From: Lanius collurio
Lineage: Eukaryota; Chordata; Aves; Passeriformes; Laniidae
Direction of reading: 5' to 3'
DNA: 64,000 bases
NCBI GenBank assembly: GCA_020086605.1
Contig: JACBWW010000017.1
Span: forward strand, 13,022,795-13,086,794
Every line of letters starts with the position of its first letter. Within the stretch, counting starts at the first letter, position 1. Below are positions 1 through 13,600 of the stretch, piece by piece. The translations under genes were made by a program, and so were the position numbers. The notes beneath the pieces are model-generated. The model was not told where the DNA came from. It made no database searches and worked only from the letters and a program-made list of their open reading frames with translations.

Positions 1-3000
1 CACATTTGTAAATAACAAAGGTGGCTCTGAGGAACCCAATCATTCCTACTTGCTATGTGTAGTGTGTGAATATATTTTTGCTGGAAAGGAGAGAGAATTT
101 TGTTCCCTCACCACTGCTCTCCCAGGAGCAGCCAGCACTCTGTGCAGGGTGGCAGGGAGAGCTGTGTGTGACCCTCTCCTGCCAACTCTGCTGGGAACAG
201 AGTGACACATTTGAACTTGACCGAGGCAGGTTTGAGTGAGGGTCTTTTTTCAAACTTGGTTCCCCTCCCCTCTTCCACTCTCCTCTCCTTTCCTCTCCTC
301 ATGGAGGTCTCTATTAGGAAAAGACTCACTTTGTCTGATGTCAGAGAGAAGTGGGATCTTTAAATTTATGTAAGCATTAGACTTAGGCTGAGCACAAAAT
401 AGGAAGAATCTGCATGTTTACAGGAGAAGATGTCCAAAAAGTATTTCTTATACTCAGAGGCTCTGTTTTTAATATGCTGAGGGTTCTTTTCTTTGTTTCT
501 TGGTTTTGAAATGTGGGATGTCCTTCAAGGGAGGAAGACTTGTTTAGCAGTGGTAAAGAAAAGGTGCATTTAAGAAAGTTAGAGCTCATCACAGACCAAG
601 TAGCCACTGGGAAATAAAACAGTTCCTCAAGTTTTATGGTCGCCCCAAAGCCAAAGGATTCCTGAAAGCCAAGTCCATCAGAGCCTCTGTGCCAGGCTGC
701 ATTCTCATCCTCAGGACCCAGCCATATCAGTCCTGGTCTGCTGCACAGGCACAGCTAAAGGTGACCCTGCTCTCAGACACCAACCAGCCAGCTGGGCTCT
801 TTCTGGTTGGTCACAGCTGGGCTTTCTGCTGCCTGATATGAGGAAGCAGCTGATTTGTTCTGTTACTGCAGTTGTCTCCTGAATCATACTGAAAGGAAAC
901 TTCTGAATAAACTCTCTCTTTTGCTAGTAAACCCTGTGATGTTTAATTGTTTCTGGTACCCCACCCTTTTGCCCATCATCTCCTCAGTGTCTTGATTATT
1001 AAGAAATAAGCAAAGCACAGCCCATTTTTGTCCTGAGGTGGGGTGCTGACATAATGAGAACAAATGATGCACAAGGAGCAGTCACTGTCTCTGCAAGCCC
1101 CGTATCTGACTGTAGCCTAGGAGAAGAAACTGGAGAAAAAGTCCACATCCCATTTAGGGAGCTCAAAGTGAAGCAACATTTGAAGAAATGTCATGAAGAC
1201 TTTGAGGCAAAACTCATATTATTCAGGGCTGTGTCAGACAACCTGAAAAATCTCATTCTGGCTATAACCAGGTCATCACCAAGGTTGTGGTTAACATTAG
1301 TTACAGTGTTCACATTCTCTTTACATTCTTGGCAATGTCTGAAATATAGATACAAAAATGGCAGGAATGCTCTGCTCATTCTTATAACACTCCTTGAGTG
1401 CTCTTCCCTCCATAAAGACACACCATAGAGATGACCAAGACTGGAGGGAGACAAAAGGAAATGTTTTCTCTTTTCTCCCTGCTAATATGAGACAAGACCT
1501 TCAAAGCAGGAACAAATGTTACTGGGTTTAGCCTACTTATTTGTTTAGAAGGCTCATCAAAAAAATGGGGACTGGAGGAAAAGAAAGAACACTTCCTTCA
1601 AGTAGGAGGCCATATTCAACTCCAAAGCACCCTACCCTCACTGGCCATTTGCTGTCATTTGAATGAACAACTGGCATGTCCCTGCTCTTGAATTAAGGAT
1701 GCCAACACCTTAGCCAGTCAGAAATAAATATGGTATTTTTTCAACTCAGTGCTCATAGCTAGCAAAATATGGTTCTGAATTCAGAAGGATTTTTCACCTA
1801 GCACACAAGCAAGGTACTGCTGAAGCTGCTACACCATTGCATTTCTCTTGCACTATAAAGTATAAGATGGTCTCTTGCCACTGAGCTGGACAGGTTCTTT
1901 TGCTATGTTTGCAACACAGCAGAGAAAGTAACTTAGCTGATGACTGCTTACTGTTTTGACACAGCAGTTCCTAAGGGGGTCCTCAGAAAGCAACAATTCT
2001 TTAAAAAACGTAGTGGTATGCTATTCAAAACCTTGCTAAATGGCATTACAGATTGCTAGAGCTAATACAGGCTTGCAGACTAATAGTTTCCTTCAAAATA
2101 TTTCTTTGATTTACAGCCACATCACTGAACAGTTAGTATGGGCTATGGCTGCTACTCTTCCAATTACCTTCCCCTATTTGTTGTAAGACAGATAATCTTA
2201 TATTGCTCTCTGTGGCAAGGCACACATAGAGGAATAGAAGAGCTGGGAAGACACAGGAGAGCCTAGGCTGTGAAGAAATTTCCAACTGGCTTGGACTGAA
2301 CTGGGCATTCAAATTCCTTCAAAATTACTAGGCTTCTATTACACTACCAGTGTAACAAAAACAAACATTTACCCATTAAATGTACTGCCTTTTGCTCACT
2401 GCACCTGTCTGCAAGAGCACTGTTATTTCTTCTTGAGGACTTCATTCTCAAAATATGGCAGGATGAGAAATTCCTCAAGAATGATGGTTTGTTTTCCTTT
2501 GACATGTCATGACAAGTGTCTCCCAGCAAGAAAGATATTTTCCTCTGGGAGACTTCCAGATAAAACCAGACAGGAAGAAAATGTGACTGTGACAAATGGC
2601 TCTATGTTACTGTCCACACACTTTTGTGTCATCAAGGATCCAATCAGAGAGACTGACATTTAACTTAGCTCTTTCTCTCAGCCCACAGATCTCAAGATGT
2701 ATTACATCCTCAGCTCCAACCTCTAAAGGTAAGACAAGGATGTAAGAGCCTACCCCCAACATAAGAGAACTCATTTCAGCACCATGGCTTCAAAAAGTAG
2801 AATTAATACTCTATTTATATACAGTATTAAAATTAATGTACAGAAATTATAATAAATGTTAAACTCTCCACTGCATCACCCTCAGAAAGCCACCCTAAGT
2901 GGGAGACTTTCAGTTTTGAAACAAAAGAAGATATGAAGATAACAATATTTGCCCATACTTCACGATCAGCTCCAGCCACTGCAAGTCAGCCATTAAAAAA

Positions 3001-4683
3001 AGCCAAGTCTGAAACTGAGTGGGCAAAGAATCTACCAAATGATGATTTGTAGTAATTAAAATGAAAAACAAGCACTGTAACATAATCTATTCATCACTAA
3101 GTTACATTCAGAAATAATTATTGATACAATGTTCATTCTAGTCCACTGCAAACACATTTTAGAAGTATCACAGCAAACAGTTTTGCTAGGTAGGTTTCAT
3201 ACATTTATAAACCTATTACACATAAAGCTTTCCCGTGTGAGCTTTTGATCTCATTCTTCCCATTTCACATGGAAGGTACAGCGCTAACGTCACACATGAA
3301 ATAAAGGAAGAATTTCAGCTGAGGTGTGACTTTTTGCTAGTGTAAATAGCCACATCTCTTTTCAGAAAAGATGGCAGTAAGTCCAGAAAGTATGCCTAAC
3401 TATGGTGAACAGTTAAACACATATACACATTCAAAAATGCTATATACATTCAAAAATCATGCTTTTATTTTCATCTGAACAGAATGTAACTGTTATTAAA
3501 TTAGTCAGATAGTTCTTAGACCAGCCATCAGTTTAGAAAATCAATTTCTCCTTATTTTTTACACCAGCTCCCCTTTTCCTTTTTTTTCATTAGAGGTTGT
3601 ATTTTTCAGAAGCAATGCTTACCTGTTAACTTCTGGGAAGCTCACCTGCATTTCCTGGAGAGTGTCTTGTGGAGGACTAGAGTATTAAAACTATTCATCT
3701 GTGTTAATTAGATACATCTGTTTCAGAAAATAAATCTGTGTCTATAAATCACTTCTGCTTGGCCATATGTAAATTAGGCTAGCAGACATTTTGGAACTGA
3801 ATAAAAAAGTGCTTTAAGTGCGCAACCACAGCCAGAAATGTGATACTATAAGTGACCTCTGATGTGAATGGTTCCTGTACTTTTTTTTCTGAGATGGCAA
3901 GATACTGTGTTTTCTAGTACTTTGTCTGCACTGCACGCCTTTAAAAAGAAAAGCAGCACCAAGATTATCTTCTGTCTTGTACACACTGACACGACAGATA
4001 GCAAGCAAGGCCAAATTACTGCAACCTCAAAGCTTCATTTCTGCTATCTGAAGTAGGTGAAAAGCATGGGCTTCTCTTCCTTTCCTAAGAGGAATGCAGA
4101 ATTCCCAGCCTATGTTCAGTGCTATTACCTGGAGAGGCAGCAATGACATACTTACTCAAGAGCAAGCACTGATTTTCATGAGTGGATGAGCAATGTATTT
4201 TGCCTTCCTGCCAGGAACAGCAGTGTAATAAAATATGACAAACGAGATGCCTATTCCTGCAAAATTTGCATCTCAGTTCAACAAACCCCTCAACAGGTAT
4301 GACTATACCACAAAAAAAGTAGACATGCTTTTTAGTGTATAATCCATAGTGGTCATAACATCAAAATTAGGGACTGCCAGACTTCTCATTATCTGCCTTG
4401 GGTGTCATCTGCCCAAACATGTCCAGTCACCTGAACAGTCAGCATATTCAACCCTGTTTTGAAGACAACTTTATAGATTCATGGTAGACATATAGGATTA
4501 TCAGTAATAAAATTAAGGTTCTAAATGTATGTTGCTGATATCAATGAAACAAAGAAGAAATTACATATGATTTTGCAGGAGTTATTCTACATCATCAAGA
4601 TCCTTGGAGCTTCAAACTTAAACATGTTTATATATAAAAGAAATTGTGTGACATTTGCAGAACTTATTTTTCTTGCACATTAC
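1..4683 (-). other. APBB1IP: APBB1IP intron 10 (partial)
   Basis: This is downstream of the last visible coding exon and opens with donor GTAATG just below 4684. Inspected on both strands, it shows no exon continuing the PH domain and no clear dispersed repeat. ORFs of up to 124 codons occur but resemble nothing I recognise and look like chance. Confidence 0.6.
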
Positions 4684-4794
4684 CTTTAAGACAAAGCAGT
4701 GATCTGTAGGTGCCTTATATTTCACTTTGTGTTGATATCCATAATACACGTTCACGTTCTCAAACTGAAGGAAGCATGCCAGATCCCGTGATGT
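4684..4794 (-). CDS. APBB1IP: APBB1IP coding exon 10 (PH domain, middle part)
   Basis: This exon is 111 nt and 37 codons (residues 343-379), phase 0 at both ends. The acceptor is TTTGTAG before ACA TCA CGG and the donor is AAG|GTAATG. It begins TSRDLACFLQFENVN and ends DHCFVLK, which aligns without gaps to the middle strands of the RIAM PH domain, whose RA-PH unit docks Rap1-GTP at PI(4,5)P2-rich membrane. Differences from the human protein, as I recall it, are conservative (I to L, T to Y, M to V, Y to H). It is the last exon visible; the C-terminal PH helix and everything after it lie beyond the left edge. Confidence 0.95.
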
Positions 4795-5687
4795 CTACAA
4801 ATGAAAACCAAGCCCATCATTGTTAGAACAAATTGAATTTTGATATGAAACTCATTAATAAGACCTTTTTCAAATATATGAAGGCCAATGATTTTTATTC
4901 CTGTAACTCCTAGGAAGCTGACTGAAAAACAAAGATTAATTTTAAGTGTCTGCTTCCTTAAAATAAAAATTGGAAGGGGGTCAGTACATATTATGAATAA
5001 TCTATAAGCCAGTTCAACGTTTTGCTCTTGTTCTGTTTTTGCTGTGCTTCACTGCTTTGTGTGGAGATTTTAGCTTATGTCTAATATGACCAAAAGAGAA
5101 TACCATAGTAGGAAACCACACCCTAAAAACTCTGAGTGGAGAAAGAAGATTTGTTGTTCTAGATTGATTGGAGCTTGTTTTTCTTTCTTACGTGTAACAA
5201 ACAAACCCTCATCAGGAAATAAGCATATATTTAATCTGTTCTGCTTTGAATTTTCTCAGATTTCCTGGCATCATTCCAATTCTGTTTACCACATTTGCTT
5301 GTTCACAATATACTGCTAAAGTAACAAATTTCTGTTGCTGGCTGTTTCTCAGTTATGAATTCTGCATACAGTAACTTTTGCAATCCTTTGAGTGGAAACG
5401 CAAAAGTAGCCATTTCACATGGTCACTGCTGGCTAAACTGAGAAATCAGGAAATCATGGGGGAAAAAAGGAAAAAGAAAACAACAAACCACAAGCCCTCT
5501 CTACCCCTAAGAATGGGGTATAATATGATATGGGGGTATGATATAATATGCATATGATGGTTCTTGTCTGCTGTTCTTGTTCTTAATGATATTTTCATTA
5601 CAATATACCCTTGAGTTGGCTTTAATTTGAAGTTGAGTTTGCAAGTAAGATTTGTGGGGAAATGCCTCCTACTGGATGTAGACAGCT

Positions 5688-5706
5688 TCTCTCTCTCTCT
5701 CTCTCT
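5688..5706. repeat. (TC)n microsatellite
   Basis: A 19-bp uninterrupted TC dinucleotide run inside APBB1IP intron 9. Confidence 0.9.
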
Positions 5707-5942
5707 GTCTCCAGTGTGGCTGATGATGCCCGAGATTATGTCAGTGAGTGTGTGGACCCTGGTTTTTCAAATATTTTAAAGTTCCAAAATGTGCTTAAAT
5801 CTGTGCAGTACAATGAGTTGTTCCTTTCCTTTAGGAATGAGGCAAGAGTGATTAAGACCAATAGGAATGCAGTTGTTATTATCTTCTAAGGAACAGATTT
5901 TTATGCAAGGGACAAAGGTATTATCATGAGTATTTGTGCAAT

Positions 5943-5980
5943 GTTAACACGATATAGCAACGTTAACATGATAAAGCAAC
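5943..5980. repeat. 19-bp tandem duplication
   Basis: Two adjacent 19-bp copies start GTTAACACGATATAGCAAC and GTTAACATGATAAAGCAAC, differing at two positions. It is intronic, with no evident function. Confidence 0.8.
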
Positions 5981-8234
5981 ACAATTAACAGAAACAGATT
6001 TTTAAAATTATCTGTAATCCCGATGCTTTTGTTTTGTGACCCTGTCCATTAACAGCACATTTTTGAATGGGATGTAAGTAGAGCAATGCTGAAGAAAGAA
6101 ATGAAGACAGCAGTGCTGACTGGTGCTGGTTTGTTAACAAACCATCCTGAAACAACAAAAATCACCCACAAGCATGTGTGTAAAATTATCTGAATGTGCC
6201 CCTCTATTTTCACCTTTGCTGTGTATTTTACAGCCAGGACAAAGTGCCAAAGGTAGGCCAGACTTCTTCACTTTCTTGTAATAAGTGAAAACATAAATTC
6301 ATATGATAAATTTTAAAACAGCTGCAGCAGCTGAAGATACTGTTGTCTGCCAAATGTTTGTTTCTGTACCTCAAAGAAAGAACGACTCTACCCACAACTG
6401 AATGATGTGCAAGGTGCACGTGCACTTTTCATCCCACCCTGACAAGCGATGAACTCTCATAATTTAAGAGTTTTAACTGAAGAGCTCTGCTGAATTCTAC
6501 TGCAGTACTTTAAGATGTTCAACACCCTCACTGCATCCAGCTCATGTCCCAGAGATTACTGTATCCACAACAGAGAGGTGTACCTGATCCTCAGCTGTTC
6601 CAATACAGAGTGCAGTAAACACCTAGATCACCATTAAGCACAGATTTGAGCTAAGAGTCTTGACTTTCTCTGGAATGGCTAAGACATGGACATAGGCATC
6701 CTTTTGCTGAAGGCTGTTACAGATGCAGGAGCAAACAGTTGACTTTGCTACCCTTTTAAAGAGCTGTGACTATCTCCTACAGAACTAGATTCATGGTGGT
6801 AATATAGTGATTTTAAAGCACACACACAGCTCCTAAAAATGGCTCAGTTATAGGCAGGGTGGTACATAGGCTGTTACACAGGCTGTAATGACAAACAGGC
6901 AGTAAAGTGTTAAATAGCTCTTTAGGAAGAGAACTGTGTGGCTCCATCAGAGCCTATGTTTACAGTCCATCACTTGAAAAAAAAAGCACTTTCCTCATTT
7001 GCACTGTGATGAAAGGTCACTGGAAAAGGTATCACTGGATGATGAAAAAAGGCTGAGTAACTATCAGAACATGCTTGCCTTGCTTTGGCACTGTACTTAC
7101 TGGTCACTGTTGGAGGCGTGCTACAAGGAAATGTCCAAGATAGACTTGGCGTTTGACTGTTCTTATACTTTTTCCACCTTAAGTGCCTTCTAAATAGCAT
7201 TCTCAATCCTAATTGATAGGATGTTGTGTGTACAACCTGATTTGAGGCATGAAAGCCATTATCTCAGGGTCTGGTAAGGTCAAAATAAATTGCTGTGAAA
7301 GCAGCAAGGTGATCTGTATTTCACTGTGGTTCGATTATAAACACAGGTCACTGGAGCAGCAGCACAACATTCCTTTACAAGATAATTTTTTTTCCTTTGT
7401 AATTTAGTCAGGAAATAGCAGAAGATTTAAGTTGCAAAGCACAAATCATAACAGTAAAGCTCACCAGCAGCCACAGCATTTCTAAATACGAAGCATTATC
7501 AGAGCTGCAAATGGTAACAGAAGTGGTTTTCAGAATACAAAAAAATAACCACCAGTCCCAGAATCCACCGTTCTACCTCATCACTCTGGAAATGAAAAGC
7601 CAGCTGCCCTTATGTGCATACATCCAGTGCTGGCAATGCAGACTCTTAAAACATCTTGTAATACTAAATGTCAGTGAATTTGATTCAGCCAGGTGGATGC
7701 TTCTGTCTCACTTCTTCCTACACAAAGGGCATCTTAAAAAGCCATAAAAGGCACAACACATTCTCTAAGTACAGATCACTGTATTAAAAAGTACAGCATT
7801 TTATATGCTGGTTACTGGTGCAGAAAGTCAGTGTAAAGCAAAGTAATATTCTACCTTTTTTGTGACAAGAAATTAGTTTACCTGACAACCTTTTAAGACA
7901 TACTTTCACAGGGAACTCATGTAACAGTGAAGCATTTTGGCAGCACACCACCAGCTGACAGGCACTATGCTGTTTTTCTTTACCCTCCTGCTTTCTGGAG
8001 GAGCACTATTTTATTAATGCTTTTAGCTGTCCCTAGAAATCAAAAGGAGAGAAATGTGACAGGATTCAGTGACTACACTCTAGTATTTGCACAACTGGTG
8101 AAGTCAAAGTTGAACCATAAAAAACTCAACCCTCTCATGCACCAGACAGTGGTCTTCAAATGTCACCTAGGGAATTCTACACTTTCACCTCCATGAATTG
8201 TTTTATTGCTAAAAGGATTATTTGGCTTCCTGAC

Positions 8235-8378
8235 CTTGGTTTTTCCTTTGGGCACATAATAAATTCCAGAAGCTCGTAGAAGAAAATAACGCCTCTTCCA
8301 GGACTTTTTTCCATCTTCTTTTAAATAAAGGGCCCCTTCAAGCTCTGGCACAATTACAGATGTCCCACAGAAGCTTTC
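8235..8378 (-). CDS. APBB1IP: APBB1IP coding exon 9 (start of PH domain)
   Basis: This exon is 144 nt and 48 codons (residues 295-342), phase 0 at both ends, with acceptor TTGCACAG and donor AAG|GTCAGG. It begins [19 protein letters not shown], with the PH core from about residue 308. The basic stretch [12 protein letters not shown] at 318-329 forms the first PH strands and the phosphoinositide-facing loop, and the exon closes with [10 protein letters not shown]. In my recollection it differs from the human exon at a single residue (I to V), making it the most conserved exon in the window. The open frame continues upstream past the acceptor, but that part is unlike RIAM and is intron. Confidence 0.97.
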
Positions 8379-9512
8379 CTGTGCAACAAGAATAATAATG
8401 CACAAAATAAAACCATTTAAGCACAATCCTATCAATACATAGCAGAAAAATGCTCCCTTGAAAAATAAAGGCATTTCTTGTGACAGTGAACATATGAACA
8501 CAGGGAATGCAGTGACTAGGGAGACAAACACCTTAGACAGGCAAAGGAAACTTTTCCAAGCTAATGTTGGTGCTCACACTGATAAAGAAGGCTTGCAAAA
8601 CCTCCACCTTTTAGGGTCAAGCAAAAACCTACAAAGACTTTTAACTATGCATAGATGTGCTCAGTGAAGGCTATAGGACAGAGTGGCTGGTACTGCTGGG
8701 TTTTTTCCTCCATCGCAGTATTGAAAGGTTCTGTAGAGAAATACTTCAGTAGAGAGGTTCTTTAGAGACTGCTCAGAGCTCTAAAAACAGCTCAGTCTCT
8801 GCCTTCACTTCGAAATACATGCTAACATTTAAAACACTGTTTAACCAGATATACTAATTGTTTGCTTGGAGGACCCACTGTTGGGTAATTTTTAATGCCA
8901 ATGCACTTATCACTTAATGTTTTCATTCAGAATTCACCAGGACTTCTGCTGGTTAACATTTGGTGCCTTCATGAGATGCACTAACTTTGAAATGTGAGTC
9001 CTCAGTCACCTGAAAAAAGCATTTCCTTTGTGATCTTTTACCAAACTGCTTGGCTGGAGAACTGTGGTTATCTTTCTTTCAAATAGCTCTGGATTTTTCA
9101 CATTCAAGCATACATCTGAAGCAATAGTTGAGCAGGAAAAGCAAGAGATTAAACAGACTTTCTGGAAAAGTGACTGGGTCTTTTTCTGTTGTAGTACAGC
9201 TAATAAGTTGAGAAGTAAATCCACTTCTAACCTAAAGATAATTGTTTGGTACTCATCAACCTTACTAACAATAAAAAGTTCCAAGGGCTGGACTAAGAGT
9301 GAACAATCTGCGTTTTTAATGAGGAGCAGCAGATGCAGAAGAAATATTAAACCGACATATTAAACCTGAGATACAAAGATGCCAATGAACACAGAACTTC
9401 CTGTTGTTACACTATTTCCCACAAAGAACTAAATGCTGCTGCTGCAGAGCAGATGCAAATGGTGGCAGAGTTTTGGTGACATTTGCATCATCAGCCTAAT
9501 AAGTTGGCTTAC
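8379..9512 (-). other. APBB1IP: APBB1IP intron 8
   Basis: This is the shortest complete intron in the window (1.13 kb), GT-AG, with donor GTAAGC next to exon 8. ORFs of 92 and 99 codons overlap on opposite strands near 9.0-9.36 kb and look like chance. No repeat was recognised. Confidence 0.85.
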
Positions 9513-9587
9513 CTCCAGCAAAGCCTCTTTGTTTTTATCATTCATTTCTTTGCTTTCTTTCTTCCCTTTGCTTGCCAGGTAGAAATT
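9513..9587 (-). CDS. APBB1IP: APBB1IP coding exon 8 (RA-PH linker)
   Basis: This small exon is 75 nt and 25 codons (residues 270-294), phase 0 at both ends. The acceptor is CTTCATCAG and the donor is GAG|GTAAGC. The peptide NFYLASKGKKESKEMNDKNK followed by EALLE is highly charged and links the RA and PH domains, which act as one structural unit in MRL proteins. Compared with the human linker as I recall it, four residues are missing around the NEKMNAKNK segment, so this is a slightly shortened version. No hallmark catalytic residue is expected here. Confidence 0.93.
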
Positions 9588-10665
9588 CTGATGAAGATAC
9601 AAAAGAAATTAATATTAATTATAAAGCCATCAATACAATTAACTAGATTGCTACAAACTCACTCAATAGTTACTGAGTCTTTCAGTACTGAGTATCCAAT
9701 CAGCAGGTGCAAGAGACAGATGCTTCTGTACTCTTCTTACAGGAAAGTTTAATCACACCTGCCTGCTCATGAATTTTAATTCTTTATTCTGAATATAATT
9801 CAAAAGTAATACAAGACTATTTTTGCCCATGTATATATGGCCTCCAGAAATTAAAACCAGTGCTTATGTTTTTGGCTGTTTGCCTGGATCAATGTGTTTG
9901 GGTTTTAGCACTCCAATTTTCACTGCATCCTATACCTTTACAGGTAATATTAGGTAGAGAATCTAACATTGATTGCATGTGATATACAATGAATAGAATG
10001 CAGTATCAAAAGACTAGAAAGCATTTTCCCTACAACCCAATTTAGTAAAATTGCTTGCTTCAGATCTTGCATGCTGGATCTAACTCAGCTCTTAATTTTT
10101 AGTTGAAGTGCTTATATGCCAAAGCCTTTATCCAAAGTTACTACTTTCTACTTTTGTACCCCTAGTCATGCTCTTCAAAGTACTTTTATGCAGTGAAGAA
10201 ACTGTTCAAAAATCTAGAAGAAATCTGAAGAAATTACCACCATGATATATCTTGGCACACATGCTCCAGCCTACTGAAAGTAAAGCCTGCACTCCTCAGT
10301 TTCTGAGCCAGAGGGCTGTGAAGCTGCAGCTGCCTTCAGAGGACCCGATGCCTGCCTGCCCCACAAACAAGGAACAACGGTGCCTCAAGGACATGCTCAC
10401 CCATAAAAACAAATTTACCCACTGTTAAACAGCAATAACCAGTCTGCATCCATCTGCATTGTACACATGGACAAAAGGACACCACTTGGACATACGTGCA
10501 AATTCTGACAAGTGGGAAGCTAGGACTTGTGTGCTGGAGTATTTGCAGTGGCTTTTGTTCACAGCAAGCAGGACCAGACAAGCAGAGCTGGCTGCCTGCA
10601 GACTGTGAGGCAGCTGGGTGTGAAGGAAGCAGGGAGATCAAGGATGGATGCATCATCCGGATCAG

Positions 10666-10680
10666 GGATGGATGGATGGA
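10666..10680. repeat. (GGAT)n short tetranucleotide repeat
   Basis: About four copies of GGAT-type units; a looser GGATGGATG copy lies about 25 bases upstream. Intronic. Confidence 0.75.
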
Positions 10681-13600
10681 GGCCAGAACGGTAACACTCC
10701 GAGAGTTCTTAGGATTTATAATTTTTCAGTTTGTCTGACTTGTCATCTCTATTTTTTCATGTCTCAAGACTATGAGAAAGTGACAACGTATTTACATGCC
10801 TAGAACTCTTCAACACCTAAACTGCAACATAAATGCAAACATTACCAAAATACAAATAAGAAGTGTGTAAATGAAGGAACGCACTGTTGCCATAGTATAA
10901 GAAAGAAAGAAACTAGCAGGAAATCTGCCCTGCCAGCAGACCACATTTACAGCAATGCAATTTTTCTGAAGTGAAACCCTGCTCTTCCACACAACCACAT
11001 CTTCTTTTCCAAGCAGTGCTATGAACAGCTGTCTGCCAGAATGCAAGCCTTAGAGCAGACCGTTTTTGGAGGGGCACCAGGAGAGGAAGCAGAAGAGGTC
11101 TGGATCTCAAAACCAGTTCTTTAAAAATTGCTTTCTTAAAAGTTCACATGAAGTCAGACAGGGGAGTTGAGAAATGCAGCCACCTGCAATTTGGCCTATG
11201 CTGATACCATGTCTATGGTATGAGAAACTTTAACGTTCAATACAGTTAGACAGTTAACTGAGGAAATGCAGCTGGCTTCAGACTGCCCGGACATATTTTT
11301 AGTCCACAGCTGAAGGTAAGCAAACACTAAGGACCACAGCTTTGCAGCAAAATCTAAAGACAATATTCTGAGTGGAAAAAAACCCAAATCAGCTCAAAAC
11401 AAAACCCACTTAAAAGTGTGTTCTCAGTACAACCCAGAGAGCGATGCCTGCCTATGTAGTCCGGAACCATAGATCTGAGTGACAATGCCTCTGAAAAAAA
11501 GATACTGTTCTGAGCAGCTGCAGCCCAGTGCTCTGTGCATGTGCAACAGTTCTTCTTGACAGGCAGTGTTATTGCAGCCCTGAAAACTCAGAGGGCACTG
11601 TCTGGAGGCTGGGTTGGGTTTGGAAAGTAGAGGGACATGCAAGCTGTAAGGCTTCCTCTCTAGATCATTATAAAGACACAGTACAACCCCTAAAATATAC
11701 AGTGAAGATTTATCAAGGTAAGTACACCTCATGACTGTCTCAACAAGGCTTGGCTCATCAACTTTACTACTAGTAGGGAGAGCATCCATCTGACTCAGTC
11801 AGCCTTCTGTGGATTGATAATATGAAAACAAAGCTCCTCTGATTACAACTGATTCACATTCAGGCATCTGGCATTTATTTGTCAGCCCAGACCACCCTGG
11901 ACTGACATAATAGTAAAGAGAGAAAGTTTGTAAGGATATCCATGCTGGATCTCTAATGCCACAGCTTTTTCATTAGGAAAACGGGGCTCTGTCACCTAAC
12001 CCAATATTACACAGATGCACACTGTCATCCTTCACCTGTCAACACACACTTCATTTATTACTGATTACTTCCCATTATGTGTCTCTTCTGAAATCTGGAA
12101 GTACATGGTACTTATTTGTCAGTGGCTAAAAACCTGGGGAGCAGACTGTACACTGTACTTGTTTCATCACTGTGTGGTCTTCTACTTTTGATCAGAAGCA
12201 GTCGTCCTAGGAGAGGCAAACCACATGTGTCCAGAAGAGGTCATTTCAAGTCCAGTAGTCAGAGGTCATGATAAAAGGCAAGCTCCTTCCTCTGTGAGGA
12301 CACCACTGGGAAACATATGTTTGGTTTGGGATGTCAGGTCATTAATGGGACAAGATGTAGCTACAGGGCAGCTTTCTACAAATATCTACAGACTTGAGAA
12401 TTAACTATTTCTTACATTCAAAAGACAAGTTTATGCATACAATGTTTCCACTTAGGAATACAGTCATCTCCTTTTGTGTGGAAAGGTAGGTAAAAATCAG
12501 GCTGTATCTCTCTGCACTGTATAACCCTCAAACAGTGAAAGACAGAAAGTGTTTTCAGTAGTTTCCAAGAATATCTATGTTGGCATGTAAGCAAAGCAAA
12601 CCTGGATCGTGGTAGAAACAGTAGCCTTAACTACAGCACTATCAAACTCTCTGATTGGTATTTATGTTTCTATACTCAAAAAAGAGAACTTTCATTTAGA
12701 AATAGCACCTCTCTCACACCTTTCACTTTTTTCCATACACAGACCCATCCAAGTGGGAATGCAGCAGCAAATACTTGTCAGTACATAGCAAAAAACAAGT
12801 GTTCCAAGACAGCATGCTCCCTCTGCTTCCTCTTACACCTAGGTTGTATTTTTGCTTTCACGATCTTGAAACTGATTTTCTAGAAGATCTGAAAAATCCA
12901 CAACAGCACAGATCAGATAGTGTGCATAAAACATGGCATCTGCTTCGTACTCATGACTACCTTCTTTGAGCAATGGGATGCCTGTTTATGCTCATCCAAC
13001 CTGCAAAATATATGAGGCAAGAACTCGCCAGCTCACACCCCATTTCAGATCATTGCAACTGCTACTCAATGCAGCATAGTTTGTGCAGAAAAAATAAAAC
13101 AGAACACAGTCATATCTGCAACTCATACCATGGTGCATCCCCTAGGAAACTGCACATTAATAATGTTAGAAGATAACTATAATTGCTCTGAAGATCATGA
13201 AAGTAAAAAAATACATGAAGCTAAAGGCAAAGCTCTTTTGAAATCCCCAAAAAGAGAGAGAAAATAAGATTACTAAACAATGGGAGTACAGTGAAAACCA
13301 CCTGCCTTTTCTCATTTCTATTTCTTTGCAGTTTTGCCAGCATACTCAGTAACCAGGCTCCCTGATACCCTTTTATGTTTTCATCACTGAGTAACAGTGG
13401 CAACAAAAGGAAAACCTTGATTCATAAATGTGGTGAAAAACAAAAGTATCACCGGGTGGATAGCAGATAAATATCCAAGCATGAAACTCACTATAGCTGT
13501 CTTGTTACAAAAGACATTACAAATTCTTACTCCACCTCCTTCTGACACTGTTGAGAACTCTTGCTTTTTAGAAGAAATAAAGTATCAATTCAGTGTATGG

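Larger units (their letters stand above)
4795..8234 (-). other. APBB1IP: APBB1IP intron 9
   Basis: This GT-AG intron of 3.4 kb has donor GTCAGG at the 8.23-kb end. It holds a short (TC)n tract near 5.69 kb and a 19-bp tandem duplication at 5943-5980. No coding sequence or identifiable transposon was seen. Confidence 0.85.

Noticed and set aside
1054..1428. 124-codon plus-strand ORF
   Set aside because: No recognisable motif and overlapped by an antisense ORF; length is within chance for 64 kb.
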